Both the position numbers and the translations under genes were made by a program. Below the pieces are notes generated by a model. It had not been told where the DNA came from. It searched no databases and saw only the letters and a list, made by a program, of their open reading frames with translations. A stretch of DNA of 64,000 bases. Origin: G965232465 sp965232465. Lineage in GTDB: Bacteria; Pseudomonadota; Alphaproteobacteria; JAQWUY01. The DNA lies in contig OZ246977.1 in assembly GCA_965232465.1 (NCBI GenBank), positions 1,364,001-1,428,000 on the forward strand, in the 5' to 3' direction. Shown piece by piece: positions 9,539-19,530 of the stretch; the stretch's first letter is position 1; every line of letters begins with the position of its first letter.

Positions 9539-10620
9539 GTGGTGTTACTCGTAAAATATGTCTGTACCATATGGGCAATTTTATATTCCGCTTGGGGTAC
9601 AAAAAACTGTTTACCCTGTGCGGATAAATCCATTCTCCGTGTGTATGCATCCATATCCAGTATAAGCAAATCAAGTTGTTTTTGCAAAAGATTTTGTAAA
9701 TCTTGTGTTTCTGTAACAACCACACCACCTGTGAACTGAATAGCGTTGTAGTATTGGTGATTGTCAGCGGCGTATTTATATGGGACAAACACGGTGGGAA
9801 CTCCCGCACACGCATTTTCCATAACCGTGCCTGCACCACTACGTGCTATGGCAATATCCGCCCATTGTAATGCTGATACCATGTCTTCAATAAATGGGGT
9901 AACAGTAGCAATTATGCCAGCTTGTTTATAAAATTGGGACACAGTGTCCAGCTGTTTCATCCGTACCTGTTGCATCACTTGTATGGTATTTGCATATTTT
10001 ATCAGCAGCTGTGGCACCACTTCGCCAAATACTTTTGCCCCCTGTGAGCCCCCGGTTATCAACACACGGATTTTATCCGCATCTGCTGTATAAGGTATAT
10101 CGTATATGGATGCAATGTCTGTACGAATGGGATTACCAGTATAAGTGCATATATCCCGTGCCAATCCACGGGTATCAGAAAATGACACTGCCACCCGTTT
10201 TGCCCACTTGGAAAATAACCTATTGACTCGTCCCGCATAAGCGTTTTGTTCATGCAAAAACACAGGCACCCCCCACGCCACACAAGCAAACAGCACCGGC
10301 ACTGATGCGTATCCACCAAAACCAATGACCGCATCAGGCTTTAAACGGTTTATATGTCGAAGTGCTACAAAAAAACCCCATAAAATAATCAGTAATGATA
10401 TTATCTTGAACGCAACACTCTGTCCCACGACCGCACGGCTGGGAATGGCAATAATATTTTTGAGGGTATCCACACCGCTGGTATCACACCACTTCACCCC
10501 CCGTGTATCTGTAAATATATGGATGGTATTGCCCATATTATGCAAATGTGCACCGGTTTTAATGGCGGGGTACATGTGTCCACCTGTTCCACCTGTGGTA
10601 ATAATGATTGTTTTTTTCAT
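9535..10620 (-). CDS. murG: Lipid II synthase MurG
   Basis: A protein of 361 aa from the ATG at 10620 (MKKTIIITTGGTGGHMYPA). An ATG 33 bp upstream lies inside ftsW; the 10620 start is preferred because GAAGGGG precedes it and the N-terminus then begins at the first strand of the GT-B fold. Donor-site motifs include GGSQGA and ENACAGVPTVFVPYKYAADN. It transfers GlcNAc to lipid I on the inner face of the membrane. It starts one base after the ftsW stop. Confidence 0.96.
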   Translation of the reverse strand: MKKTIIITTGGTGGHMYPAIKTGAHLHNMGNTIHIFTDTRGVKWCDTSGVDTLKNIIAIPSRAVVGQSVAFKIISLLIILWGFFVALRHINRLKPDAVIGFGGYASVPVLFACVAWGVPVFLHEQNAYAGRVNRLFSKWAKRVAVSFSDTRGLARDICTYTGNPIRTDIASIYDIPYTADADKIRVLITGGSQGAKVFGEVVPQLLIKYANTIQVMQQVRMKQLDTVSQFYKQAGIIATVTPFIEDMVSALQWADIAIARSGAGTVMENACAGVPTVFVPYKYAADNHQYYNAIQFTGGVVVTETQDLQNLLQKQLDLLILDMDAYTRRMDLSAQGKQFFVPQAEYKIAHMVQTYFTSNTT

Positions 10621-10621
10621 A

Positions 10622-11737
10622 CTATACCCCTTCATATTTTCTGCGTCGGGCAAATGCCATAAACAGCCCTAAGCTACCCGCTACCGCCACATAAGACGAT
10701 CCCCCCATAGAGATAAGCGGCAAAGTCATACCTTTGGCGGGAATAAGCCCAATAGTAGACGCAATGTTAATCGCCGTCTGCATGGAAAATTGTGCACAAA
10801 TCCCCACCATTGCTAGCATGCTAAATACATCATTTTTATGCCATATCAACCACAACATACGGGCAATAATTGCCCCAAATAATAATAATATGGCTATGGT
10901 AACTATTAATCCGCCTTTTTCTGCGTACACGACAAAAATAAAATCTGTATGTAGCTCTGGTACCGCTTTTATAATGCGACCATTGCCAACCCCTTGTCCA
11001 AAAAATCCGCCTTCTTGAAATGCTTCGAGAGATTTTTTAACTTGATAGCCTCCATTTAAAAAATTTTCCCAACGGGTACTGACATGGGGAAATATCAAAT
11101 ACGCAATCAGTATCAGCAACATCACCAATATCCCAATCACTATTAACCATAAATGTGCCAATCCAGCCATGTATAATTGTGATACCCAAATTCCTGTCAA
11201 TAACAAAGTTTGTCCAAGATCTGGTTGTATTATAAATAGTATGGCAAACACCGCAAAAATTCCAAAACTGATCCCCACTGCGGGAATGTTCACAGTGTCA
11301 AAACGAGCGGATAAAAACCATGCGGACACCACCGCAAATATAGGTTTGGCAAATTCACTGGGCTGTACAGAAATACCATCAATTTGTATCCAACGGGTCG
11401 CCCCTTTACTGGATTCACCCAAAAATAGTAATAATATTAACGCCACAATCAATACAAACGCCAAAACTACACACAAAATGCGAATCCATTTTAAAGGTAA
11501 TGCGGATGTAATAAAAAATACGATAAACCCCAGGGCAGAAAAAATTAAAAATCTCATATTAATAATCTTATCTTCCATAATATTTAACCGTGTATAATTG
11601 GAACTAGGCACAGAAAAACTGGTCATAATACCTACAATAAATAATATACATATCAATCTAAGTAGCATTTTATCCAATGATCGCCACCAATTTTTAATCC
11701 CGCCGATGGATATATAAGAAAACAATCGTGTTATCAT
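10622..11737 (-). CDS. ftsW: Peptidoglycan polymerase FtsW (SEDS family)
   Basis: A protein of 371 aa with about ten hydrophobic segments. SEDS motifs include GATRWIQIDGISVQPSEFAK, FIIQPDLGQTLLL and LPLISMGGSSYVAVAGSLGL. FtsW is the septal glycosyltransferase that works with FtsI. The start at 11737 (MITRLFSYI) overlaps the murD stop as ATGA; the longer frame from 11770 lies inside murD. Confidence 0.95.
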   Translation of the reverse strand: MITRLFSYISIGGIKNWWRSLDKMLLRLICILFIVGIMTSFSVPSSNYTRLNIMEDKIINMRFLIFSALGFIVFFITSALPLKWIRILCVVLAFVLIVALILLLFLGESSKGATRWIQIDGISVQPSEFAKPIFAVVSAWFLSARFDTVNIPAVGISFGIFAVFAILFIIQPDLGQTLLLTGIWVSQLYMAGLAHLWLIVIGILVMLLILIAYLIFPHVSTRWENFLNGGYQVKKSLEAFQEGGFFGQGVGNGRIIKAVPELHTDFIFVVYAEKGGLIVTIAILLLFGAIIARMLWLIWHKNDVFSMLAMVGICAQFSMQTAINIASTIGLIPAKGMTLPLISMGGSSYVAVAGSLGLFMAFARRRKYEGV

Positions 11738-13017
11738 GTACGCCCCCCCTGTGTATACAGTTGTACACATTCGATAAACACATCACCCCGGTGGGCAAAA
11801 TTGTTAAATTGGTCCCAAGATGCACACGCAGGCGATAATAATACAACATGTGCCATTTGCCCAGCCGTTTGTTGTATGCATGCGTATACATCAGAAACAG
11901 CTTGCTGCATATGTCCACTAATTATATAGGGTACATGGTGGGTATCCAAAAAATTGGCAATATTTTGTGCCCCTTCACCAATCAAATACGCATATGATAT
12001 ACGATGCAAATATGGGATAATGTCCACATATCCATCCCCTTTTTCTTGCCCACCGGCAATCCAATGAATGTTTTCATAACACCCCAATGCCATTATAGTG
12101 GATTGTACATTGGTGGCTTTGCTGTCATTGATAAAAATCATATTTTCGTCTTGATACACCACTTGTTGACGATGTTTTAAACCTTGAAAGGTGGTACAAG
12201 CATTTAAAATATCGGTTTTATCAATACCCAATTTTTCACATATTGCCACCGCAACGGATATATTTTGGCGGTTGTGGTTGCCTTTAAGATATATTGTTTC
12301 CTCTGCATTCTTATAAGACACCGTATGCACATCACAGCCTCTGTTTTGTAAAATTTCTGTAACATAATTGCCCATATCATCGTCTGTGCATATGACCGCC
12401 CCATCGTTCATATTGTCAAAAATCCGCATCTTTGCGGTCACATAATTTTCCATATTACCATGCCATGTCAAGTGATCAGGGCTGATATTTAATAATCCCG
12501 CCACATCAAAACGCATACCATTGATACGGGTTAACATATACGATGACATTTCCATCACATACACGCCCCCCATCCCTAAGTTGGGCAAGGCAACAGCGGG
12601 GGTGGTAAAATTCCCCCCCACCGCATGGGGTATGCACACGCTGTTTAAAATGTGTGCCACCAACGCAGTAGTGGTTGATTTCCCATTTGTACCCGTAATA
12701 CCGACATAAGTCGCTTGTGGGGACAAATCATAGCGCAATTTAACCTCCCCCACCAAAGGAATACCGCATGCCAACGCCTTTTTACATATGGGATGGGTAT
12801 CTGGGATACCGGGACTGGCAACGACAAAATCCAAATTCTGCATATCCATATGCTGCATATTACATAGCTGAACACAGGGCATATTTCGTACCTGATAACA
12901 GGCGGATTCTGTATCATCCCACGCATATACTATTGCCCCTAGTTCCACCAAAATGCGGGTACTATGTATACCAGCAACCCCCAAACCTAAGACAGCAATA
13001 TGTTTTCCTTGATACAT
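11734..13017 (-). CDS. murD: UDP-N-acetylmuramoylalanine--D-glutamate ligase MurD
   Basis: A protein of 427 aa. It has an N-terminal Rossmann-like IAVLGLGVAGIHSTRIL, ATP-binding GITGTNGKSTTTALVAHIL, NISPDHLTWHGNMENY and C-terminal FINDSKATNVQSTIMAL. It adds D-Glu to UDP-MurNAc-L-Ala. The frame also opens with GTG two codons earlier; the ATG at 13017 has AAGGTG upstream. Confidence 0.95.
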   Translation of the reverse strand: MYQGKHIAVLGLGVAGIHSTRILVELGAIVYAWDDTESACYQVRNMPCVQLCNMQHMDMQNLDFVVASPGIPDTHPICKKALACGIPLVGEVKLRYDLSPQATYVGITGTNGKSTTTALVAHILNSVCIPHAVGGNFTTPAVALPNLGMGGVYVMEMSSYMLTRINGMRFDVAGLLNISPDHLTWHGNMENYVTAKMRIFDNMNDGAVICTDDDMGNYVTEILQNRGCDVHTVSYKNAEETIYLKGNHNRQNISVAVAICEKLGIDKTDILNACTTFQGLKHRQQVVYQDENMIFINDSKATNVQSTIMALGCYENIHWIAGGQEKGDGYVDIIPYLHRISYAYLIGEGAQNIANFLDTHHVPYIISGHMQQAVSDVYACIQQTAGQMAHVVLLSPACASWDQFNNFAHRGDVFIECVQLYTQGGRT

Positions 13018-13024
13018 ATACACC

Positions 13025-14101
13025 TTATCGTAATTTTAATGTAGACAACCCGATAATCGCCAAAATTATAGCACATATCCAAAATCGAACGACAATTTTA
13101 CTTTCGGGTAAGCCCTTTTTTTCATAATGGTGATGCAATGGTGCCATGGCAAAAACCCGCTTGCCCGTCAGACGAAAACTGATAATTTGAATCATAACGC
13201 TAAGGGCTTCAATAACAAAAATACCGCCAATGACCGATAAAATAATCTCATTTTTAGTCAACACCGCTAATGCCCCGAGTGATGCCCCCAAACATAATGA
13301 CCCTGTATCCCCCATAAATACCGATGCAGGCGGGGCGTTAAACCATAAAAATCCCAGAGTTGCACCAACAATAGCCGATGCCACAATGGTCAATTCCCCA
13401 ACCCCTGCCACATAAGGAATAAATAAATACTGGGCATATACCACATTACCAACCAAATAGGCAATGGCACCATAACACGCCGCCGCAATAAAAATTGGCA
13501 CACCTGCCAGTCCGTCTAATCCATCGGTCAAATTAACCGCATTGCTGGATCCAACAATAACAAGTATGGCAAATGGTACAAAAAATACCCCTAAGTCAAA
13601 CATTGTGTTCTTGACAAATGGCAATACCAATACAGATGACAAATCATCCCCCACCCTATATTGAAACCAAATAACTGCTACTAAGGCAATAACACATTGT
13701 AGCAAAAACTTTGTACGGGAACGCATATCACGATTTTTTAATTTACCATAATCATCCATAAAACCAAGTAAACCATATCCCAAAATTACAAATATCATAA
13801 TCCACACATACGCATTGGTAATATCCGTCCACAGCAATATGGAAAGCAACACAGATGCCAATATCATAACCCCACCCATGGATGGCGTACCATGTTTTTT
13901 CTGGTGATTTTCAGGCGTATATGCCCGTACATTTGATGCCCCATTTTGCAACATGCGTAATATATTAATAATGCGATTACCAAATAACAAGCACAATATC
14001 AATGCGGTTATCATTGCCCCTGCGGAACGAATGGTAATATAGCGGAATATATTAAAAATTTGAAAAATATCTTCATATTGTGGTAATATGTTATATAACA
14101 C
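13025..14101 (-). CDS. mraY: Phospho-N-acetylmuramoyl-pentapeptide transferase MraY
   Basis: A polytopic membrane enzyme of 358 aa that makes lipid I. Signature elements include KKHGTPSMGG, FMDDYGKL (catalytic Asp pair), SNAVNLTDGLDGLA and APLHHHYEKKGLPESKIV. The start is GTG at 14101, with only a weak ribosome-binding site, 14 bp after murF. No better start is visible. Confidence 0.95.
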   Translation of the reverse strand: MLYNILPQYEDIFQIFNIFRYITIRSAGAMITALILCLLFGNRIINILRMLQNGASNVRAYTPENHQKKHGTPSMGGVMILASVLLSILLWTDITNAYVWIMIFVILGYGLLGFMDDYGKLKNRDMRSRTKFLLQCVIALVAVIWFQYRVGDDLSSVLVLPFVKNTMFDLGVFFVPFAILVIVGSSNAVNLTDGLDGLAGVPIFIAAACYGAIAYLVGNVVYAQYLFIPYVAGVGELTIVASAIVGATLGFLWFNAPPASVFMGDTGSLCLGASLGALAVLTKNEIILSVIGGIFVIEALSVMIQIISFRLTGKRVFAMAPLHHHYEKKGLPESKIVVRFWICAIILAIIGLSTLKLR

Positions 14102-14115
14102 TTGTTTGCTACTTT

Positions 14116-15519
14116 CTAATCTGTTTTAATTGTCATTTGCTGTAATAAAATATCCATCCGCATACCCCTTGACCCCTTGACCAACACCACATCGTTATCT
14201 TGCAAACAATCCAGTACTAATGGACATAATTGTTGTATACTTGCCCCCCAAAATACGTGTTTTTTATCAGGAATGCAACCATATAAATAACGCATCTGTT
14301 GCCCACATAAAAATATCATATCAATAGTATTGAAATACGCAGGATCATATATATCTTGGTGTAACTGTATACTGGATTGTCCCAATTCCAACATATCACC
14401 AATAACTGCGATACGACGATTTTTTGTCGGCATATCCACCAAAACCTGTAACCCTGCCCGCAACGATACGGGGGAACTGTTATAAGTTTCATCAAATACA
14501 GATACAGATATTGTATGTCCATTATCTTTATATACCTGATACGCATCTATCTGTCCCCGTGCAACAGAAGGGGTATGATGTGTAAGCACATCCACCGCTT
14601 TGGTAATGGATAATCCCAAAGCATATACTATGTGCAACACTCCCACTGCATTCAACACCCGATGTGTACCCAACATCGGCAATACAATCTGATATGTATT
14701 GCCTGCAATATTAACCGATGTGGATTGCCATCCATATTCTTGTATTGCACAAGATATAATATTTTTTTTTGTGTATACGAATGTTATATTTGCGTATGTA
14801 TCCGCGCCTTGCTGTAAAATTTCTGGGTGCAGGCTATCACCATTATATATGGCAATTTTATCGCCTTTTTTATTCTCTGTCAGTCCTTCAAAAATTTCTG
14901 ATTTTGCCTTTGCAATGCCTGCAACATTTTTGAATGATTCCAAATGTGCCATATCGACGGCGGTTACAATCGCCACATGTGGACGGACAATTTGGGTCAA
15001 ATGGCGGATTTCACCGCCAGCAGACATACCCATTTCAATCACCGCATATGCACAATCAGCATGAATTGCCAACAATGACAATGGTACGCCCAGATGATTA
15101 TTTAAGTTACCCACAGTTGCTTGGGTCTTGCCAAAATTTAATAATATGGCGTTTAAAGTATCTTTGACACTGGTTTTACCCACCGACCCTGTAACGCCTA
15201 TGACTGTACCCTTAAATTGCGTGCGGGCATATATTCCCATATCTGTTAAGGCCTGAAGGGTATCGGATACGACAATTTGCGGTATGGCAATATTATCACA
15301 CTTATGATGTACCAATACGCACACCGCCCCTTTATCAATTGCTTGTTGTATATATGCATGCCCATCGTTTGTATCGGTTTTTAAAGCGATAAACATATCA
15401 CCTTGTTTCGTCTTGCGACTGTCAATAGTAAATGAATATACCCATATGGTATTATTCCCATATACCTGCCCCTGGCAAGCATCGGCTAAGGTTTGTATAT
15501 GCCAAGCATGTGTATTCAT
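14116..15519 (-). CDS. murF: UDP-N-acetylmuramoyl-tripeptide--D-alanyl-D-alanine ligase MurF
   Basis: A protein of 467 aa. SFTIDSRKTKQGDMFIAL is the N-terminal MurE/MurF uridine-binding motif, GVTGSVGKTSVKDTLNAIL the P-loop, and FDETYNSSPVSLRAGL a MurF-type C-terminal segment. It adds D-Ala-D-Ala to complete the pentapeptide. It overlaps murE by four bases (ATGA). Confidence 0.95.
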   Translation of the reverse strand: MNTHAWHIQTLADACQGQVYGNNTIWVYSFTIDSRKTKQGDMFIALKTDTNDGHAYIQQAIDKGAVCVLVHHKCDNIAIPQIVVSDTLQALTDMGIYARTQFKGTVIGVTGSVGKTSVKDTLNAILLNFGKTQATVGNLNNHLGVPLSLLAIHADCAYAVIEMGMSAGGEIRHLTQIVRPHVAIVTAVDMAHLESFKNVAGIAKAKSEIFEGLTENKKGDKIAIYNGDSLHPEILQQGADTYANITFVYTKKNIISCAIQEYGWQSTSVNIAGNTYQIVLPMLGTHRVLNAVGVLHIVYALGLSITKAVDVLTHHTPSVARGQIDAYQVYKDNGHTISVSVFDETYNSSPVSLRAGLQVLVDMPTKNRRIAVIGDMLELGQSSIQLHQDIYDPAYFNTIDMIFLCGQQMRYLYGCIPDKKHVFWGASIQQLCPLVLDCLQDNDVVLVKGSRGMRMDILLQQMTIKTD

Positions 15520-16985
15520 GTTCTCATATCCTGTATAATTTGTGTGATAGTTTGCACATCACTGTGTGGATATATGGTATCGCCAATTATTTGTCCTGTT
15601 TCATGTCCTTTGCCTGCCACCAATACAATATCCCCCTGCTCAGCCGTATGCAAGGCATGGGCAATAGCATCAATGCGATTGCCTGCATCGACACACTTCA
15701 TACGATTACCTTTTATAATCTGCTTACGAATAGTTGCGGGATTTTCATGACGCGGATTATCATCAGTAACAAAAACAGCATCAGCATAATCACAAGCAAT
15801 TTTACCCATTTTCGGGCGTTTGTCGTTGTCCCGATTACCCCCACATCCAAACACGATTATCAAACGATTTTGCGTATGTTCCCGTAACGCCTGTAATGCG
15901 GTCTGCAACGCATTAGGCGTATGGGCATAATCCAAATAAATATCCGCCCCAAGAGGGGTTTTTACCACAAACTGCATGCGACCACATACAGGGGTTATAT
16001 GCGACAAATGGGGCATAATATCGCTTATATTTAATCCATTTTGTAATACCAAACCGAGGGCACATAAGACATTTTCCAATTGAAACGCCCCAATTAAGGG
16101 AATATGTGTACAGATCCTTTGTTTCATAATGGTCATATGTACATAAAATCCCGTTTCTGTAGTGGATAAAGCGTACACATGAATATCTGGCACCCCCACC
16201 ATTTTTTTACCCACAACCCCATACGATATTACCCGAATGTCCCGTGCCAAACATATGTGTTGCAAATGACAAAATTCCTTAGTACCAGCGTTTAAAACAG
16301 CGGTACTTTGGGGGGGAAGTACATGGGAAAACAACCGAGATTTTGCCTTAAAATACGATGCCATATTCCCATGATAATCCAAGTGGTCGTGGCTAAGATT
16401 GGTAAATGCCCCTACTTGCACTGACAAACCGTCTAGCCGACACATATTTAATCCATGTGAAGATGCTTCCAAGCACGCATATTCCACATTATGCTGTGTG
16501 TGTGCATCATATAATATTCGATGTAAATCTGCTGGTTCGGGCGTAGTCAGGGAAATACTGTCATCCTGTATGGCGCCTTGCACCCCCATCGTGCCCACAG
16601 AAATAGCTGATTTACCACATTTTTGTAATAATTGCGTAGCAAAATTGGCAACACTAGTTTTCCCATTGGTACCTGTTACCATCATAATATATCTGGGTTT
16701 TGGCATATAAAAAACATTACACATTTGTGCATATACTCGACGGGGGTTTTTACAATATATCACTTGTATGGTATTGGGAATATCCGATAAACTGTCTTGT
16801 ATATCCATATGGGTGATAATCACTTGTGCCCCATTTTCAATGGCATCATAAATGAAATCTGTTCCATTCATTACTGTACCCCGCACCGCCAAAAATGCCA
16901 TACCTGTTTTGACCATACGGCTGTCGCTGGTTAAACCGGAAATAAAATAAGATGTATCATTGTATATAATAGTTTTGTATATCAT
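15516..16985 (-). CDS. murE: UDP-N-acetylmuramoyl-tripeptide synthetase MurE
   Basis: A protein of 489 aa. It has SDSRMVKTGMAFLAVRG, P-loop VTGTNGKTSVANFATQLL and the DDNPRHENP motif in the C-terminal domain. The DNPR sequence is the known signature of meso-diaminopimelate-specific MurE enzymes, so the peptidoglycan is predicted to be the meso-DAP type. It overlaps ftsI and murF by four bases each. Confidence 0.95.
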   Translation of the reverse strand: MIYKTIIYNDTSYFISGLTSDSRMVKTGMAFLAVRGTVMNGTDFIYDAIENGAQVIITHMDIQDSLSDIPNTIQVIYCKNPRRVYAQMCNVFYMPKPRYIMMVTGTNGKTSVANFATQLLQKCGKSAISVGTMGVQGAIQDDSISLTTPEPADLHRILYDAHTQHNVEYACLEASSHGLNMCRLDGLSVQVGAFTNLSHDHLDYHGNMASYFKAKSRLFSHVLPPQSTAVLNAGTKEFCHLQHICLARDIRVISYGVVGKKMVGVPDIHVYALSTTETGFYVHMTIMKQRICTHIPLIGAFQLENVLCALGLVLQNGLNISDIMPHLSHITPVCGRMQFVVKTPLGADIYLDYAHTPNALQTALQALREHTQNRLIIVFGCGGNRDNDKRPKMGKIACDYADAVFVTDDNPRHENPATIRKQIIKGNRMKCVDAGNRIDAIAHALHTAEQGDIVLVAGKGHETGQIIGDTIYPHSDVQTITQIIQDMRT

Positions 16986-19117
16986 GAGGTCTTTTTCCTG
17001 CGGGCTTTGCGTTTCTCATAACTCAGTATTTTTAAATCCTGTACTTGTTGGCTGTTTTCATCCACAGGTATAATTCCCAATACTGGGGCAATTCGTTTTA
17101 CAATATTATGTACTGTGGGTGCGGCCACCTGCCCACTGGTTAATTCCCCCGATTTTGGGGCATCGACCATCACATACACCACATACTTAGGGGCGTGCAT
17201 AGGAAAACCCGCAATATAAGACAAAATTACCGTGTCTTCATCGTATACGCTGTTCTTAACTTGATTGGCGGTTCCCGTTTTACCCCCCAAAACAAACCCT
17301 TTAACAGCGGACTTTCTGCCCGACCCCTCCAGCGTATTTAACCGCATCAATTTACGGATAGCATCGGAAGTTTTCGTCGATACTACACGGTGGGCATCAT
17401 GTATTTGATTGCCATCAGATTTAATAAATTTAGGCGTATGGTACATTCCCCCGTTAATCAAAGACGCCACGGCAGCAGTTAAATGCAAAGGTGTTACAGA
17501 AATACCATGCCCATACGCAATGGTCATTGTTTCCACCTGACGCCACTGTGAAGGATATAAGGGTTTTGCTTTTTCAGGTAGCACAATTTGCAATTGATTC
17601 AAAAAGTTCAGTTTTTCCATCATCTGTTTTTGCTTTTTTGTCCCAACCTTTTTCGCCATAAGTGCCGCCCCAATATTAGACGAATAAATAAAAATTTCGC
17701 TAACATCTAGGACACGGTTTTTTGCATGATAATCCTTAATGATATGGTGATTTATCCGCAATGGTTTGCGGGCATCAAATGTATCGCTAATTTTTACCAA
17801 TCCACTTCCCAGTGTCATAGCAGAATTAATAATTTTAAAAGTGGAACCCAGTTCATACAGCCCCATAGTTGCACGGTTAAATTTAGATAATGCGTCTGAT
17901 TGTTGCACATGATTGGGATTAAAATCTGGCATCGACACCATGGACACCACTTCACCATTTGTTACATTCATAACAATTGCCACGCCCCCAGTGGCATCAG
18001 TAGCTTCAATTATTTTGGACATTTCCGATGTAACAATATGCTGTACACCCGTATCCATAGTTAAATGTAAGGGCTGTTTATCGACCTTTAACAAAGTATT
18101 TTTGGATTTTTCAATCCCACTGATACCATTATTATCCACATCCACATACCCCAATACATGGGAAAATAATGCCTCTTGTGGATATATACGCATATAGCGA
18201 TCTTGCGTTTTATCGAATGTAATCGCTGGATCACCGATGGCATTAACATCATATTGCTGTTGCGGAGTGGTACGGCGTTTTATCAATACATACTCCAACT
18301 TTTTCTCCACCTTTTGTAAAATATCTTCGTACGACATTTGGGGAAATATATTTAATAATGCTTTGCTTAATCCCTTAGAATCTGTAACTTGACGGGGTTT
18401 TATATAAACATATTTTTTATCAGAAAAACTGAATAATTCCTTATACAATTCGCTAATCACTTTTAAGGAATTCCATTCGCTAGTGTTCAAATTATCTGTT
18501 AGTAGCACTTTGCCTATGCCATTTTGTAATGTATTGTATATTTGGTCATACGATATATTTGTAAAAATTTTGGCAAGTACATCAACAATTTCCCCCATAT
18601 CTGTAATTTTATCTGTGTCCACATATACATAAGTTTTATTGTCCACAACCACCGCCTCCTGCCCATATGTATCCCCCAAGGCAATCAGGGCATGGTATTG
18701 CACACTATCAATATGTTTTTGTAACAAAACACGACTGGATTTTCGGGTTACTTTATCATACATATCCGCATATGGTACATCTGAAAATATAGCTACAAGG
18801 CTGCGGGTTAATTTTTTCGCATTTTTTACTACACTGGGATTTACAATCACCCACTCGGTACTCAGCATACCGGCAATCAGTACGCCTTTTGCATCATAAA
18901 TATTGCCCCGCACATCATTGTTAATATCAGAGCGTGTACCATTGCTATTTTTTCGCACATCAGACAAACTGATAAAGAAAATTTTTATCAATAATATGAC
19001 ATATACAACACCAATTATTCCACTAATTAGCCATACTCTGGGTCGTAAAATGCTTTTTACCGCACTTTCCCCCACTTGCATAGGTATCATAAGGTTATAT
19101 TTTTGTATCATCAGCAT
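16982..19117 (-). CDS. ftsI: Septal peptidoglycan transpeptidase FtsI (PBP3) with an enlarged N-terminal region
   Basis: A protein of 711 aa, about 100-150 residues longer than usual FtsI. There is one membrane anchor (about 29-51), then RGNIYDAKGVLIAGML (pedestal start). Class-B PBP active-site motifs are STFK (about 425), SSN and KTGT. RIYPQEALFSHVLGYVD and GISGIEKS are typical pedestal elements. The extra length lies between about residues 93 and 300, where three successive units share the pattern V(N/D)xxxV/I...L..IF...(S/P)Y.(D/Q)...(K/L)...(VLL/VLI). This looks like triplication of the segment normally present once. All catalytic residues are intact. Confidence 0.93.
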   Translation of the reverse strand: MLMIQKYNLMIPMQVGESAVKSILRPRVWLISGIIGVVYVILLIKIFFISLSDVRKNSNGTRSDINNDVRGNIYDAKGVLIAGMLSTEWVIVNPSVVKNAKKLTRSLVAIFSDVPYADMYDKVTRKSSRVLLQKHIDSVQYHALIALGDTYGQEAVVVDNKTYVYVDTDKITDMGEIVDVLAKIFTNISYDQIYNTLQNGIGKVLLTDNLNTSEWNSLKVISELYKELFSFSDKKYVYIKPRQVTDSKGLSKALLNIFPQMSYEDILQKVEKKLEYVLIKRRTTPQQQYDVNAIGDPAITFDKTQDRYMRIYPQEALFSHVLGYVDVDNNGISGIEKSKNTLLKVDKQPLHLTMDTGVQHIVTSEMSKIIEATDATGGVAIVMNVTNGEVVSMVSMPDFNPNHVQQSDALSKFNRATMGLYELGSTFKIINSAMTLGSGLVKISDTFDARKPLRINHHIIKDYHAKNRVLDVSEIFIYSSNIGAALMAKKVGTKKQKQMMEKLNFLNQLQIVLPEKAKPLYPSQWRQVETMTIAYGHGISVTPLHLTAAVASLINGGMYHTPKFIKSDGNQIHDAHRVVSTKTSDAIRKLMRLNTLEGSGRKSAVKGFVLGGKTGTANQVKNSVYDEDTVILSYIAGFPMHAPKYVVYVMVDAPKSGELTSGQVAAPTVHNIVKRIAPVLGIIPVDENSQQVQDLKILSYEKRKARRKKTS

Positions 19118-19132
19118 AAATATTTCTTTACA

Positions 19133-19486
19133 TTATTGCCCTGTATAAATACGCAACGACACATTGTTGCCAACCGATACGGTTTCAAAATCGCCCACCA
19201 TATGAATGCTATCAATATGCACCATATTCTTAGCACTTGTAAATTGTTCTTTGGGAAGCAGCATCTGACTCAATCTTTCAATGCGTTTTGGGGTAGTCAA
19301 ATACGCCCATTCCATATCCAAAGTCGCCGATTCCGATGTACTAACATGTATAGCGGATTGTACTTTTTGTATTTGGGTATTTAAAATATCGACTTGTCGA
19401 GCGTTATATATCCATCCACTCCCCAAGAACACAACCGATAATATCAAAAACACTGTCAAAGGTGTCATTAAAATATTTTGTTTCAT
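19133..19486 (-). CDS. ftsL: Cell division protein FtsL
   Basis: A bitopic protein of 117 aa. A short cytoplasmic tail is followed by a membrane segment (about 8-28), then a coiled-coil-like region ending in MEWAYLTTPKRIERLSQML, the conserved EW.YL..P.RI..La pattern of FtsL. FtsL activates FtsWI. Primary sequence is weakly conserved in the family; the position between rsmH and ftsI makes the call firm. Confidence 0.87.
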   Translation of the reverse strand: MKQNILMTPLTVFLILSVVFLGSGWIYNARQVDILNTQIQKVQSAIHVSTSESATLDMEWAYLTTPKRIERLSQMLLPKEQFTSAKNMVHIDSIHMVGDFETVSVGNNVSLRIYTGQ

Positions 19487-19530
19487 CTTATTTATCCTTT
19501 ATCTTTACATATATTTTCCAACCCCACACA

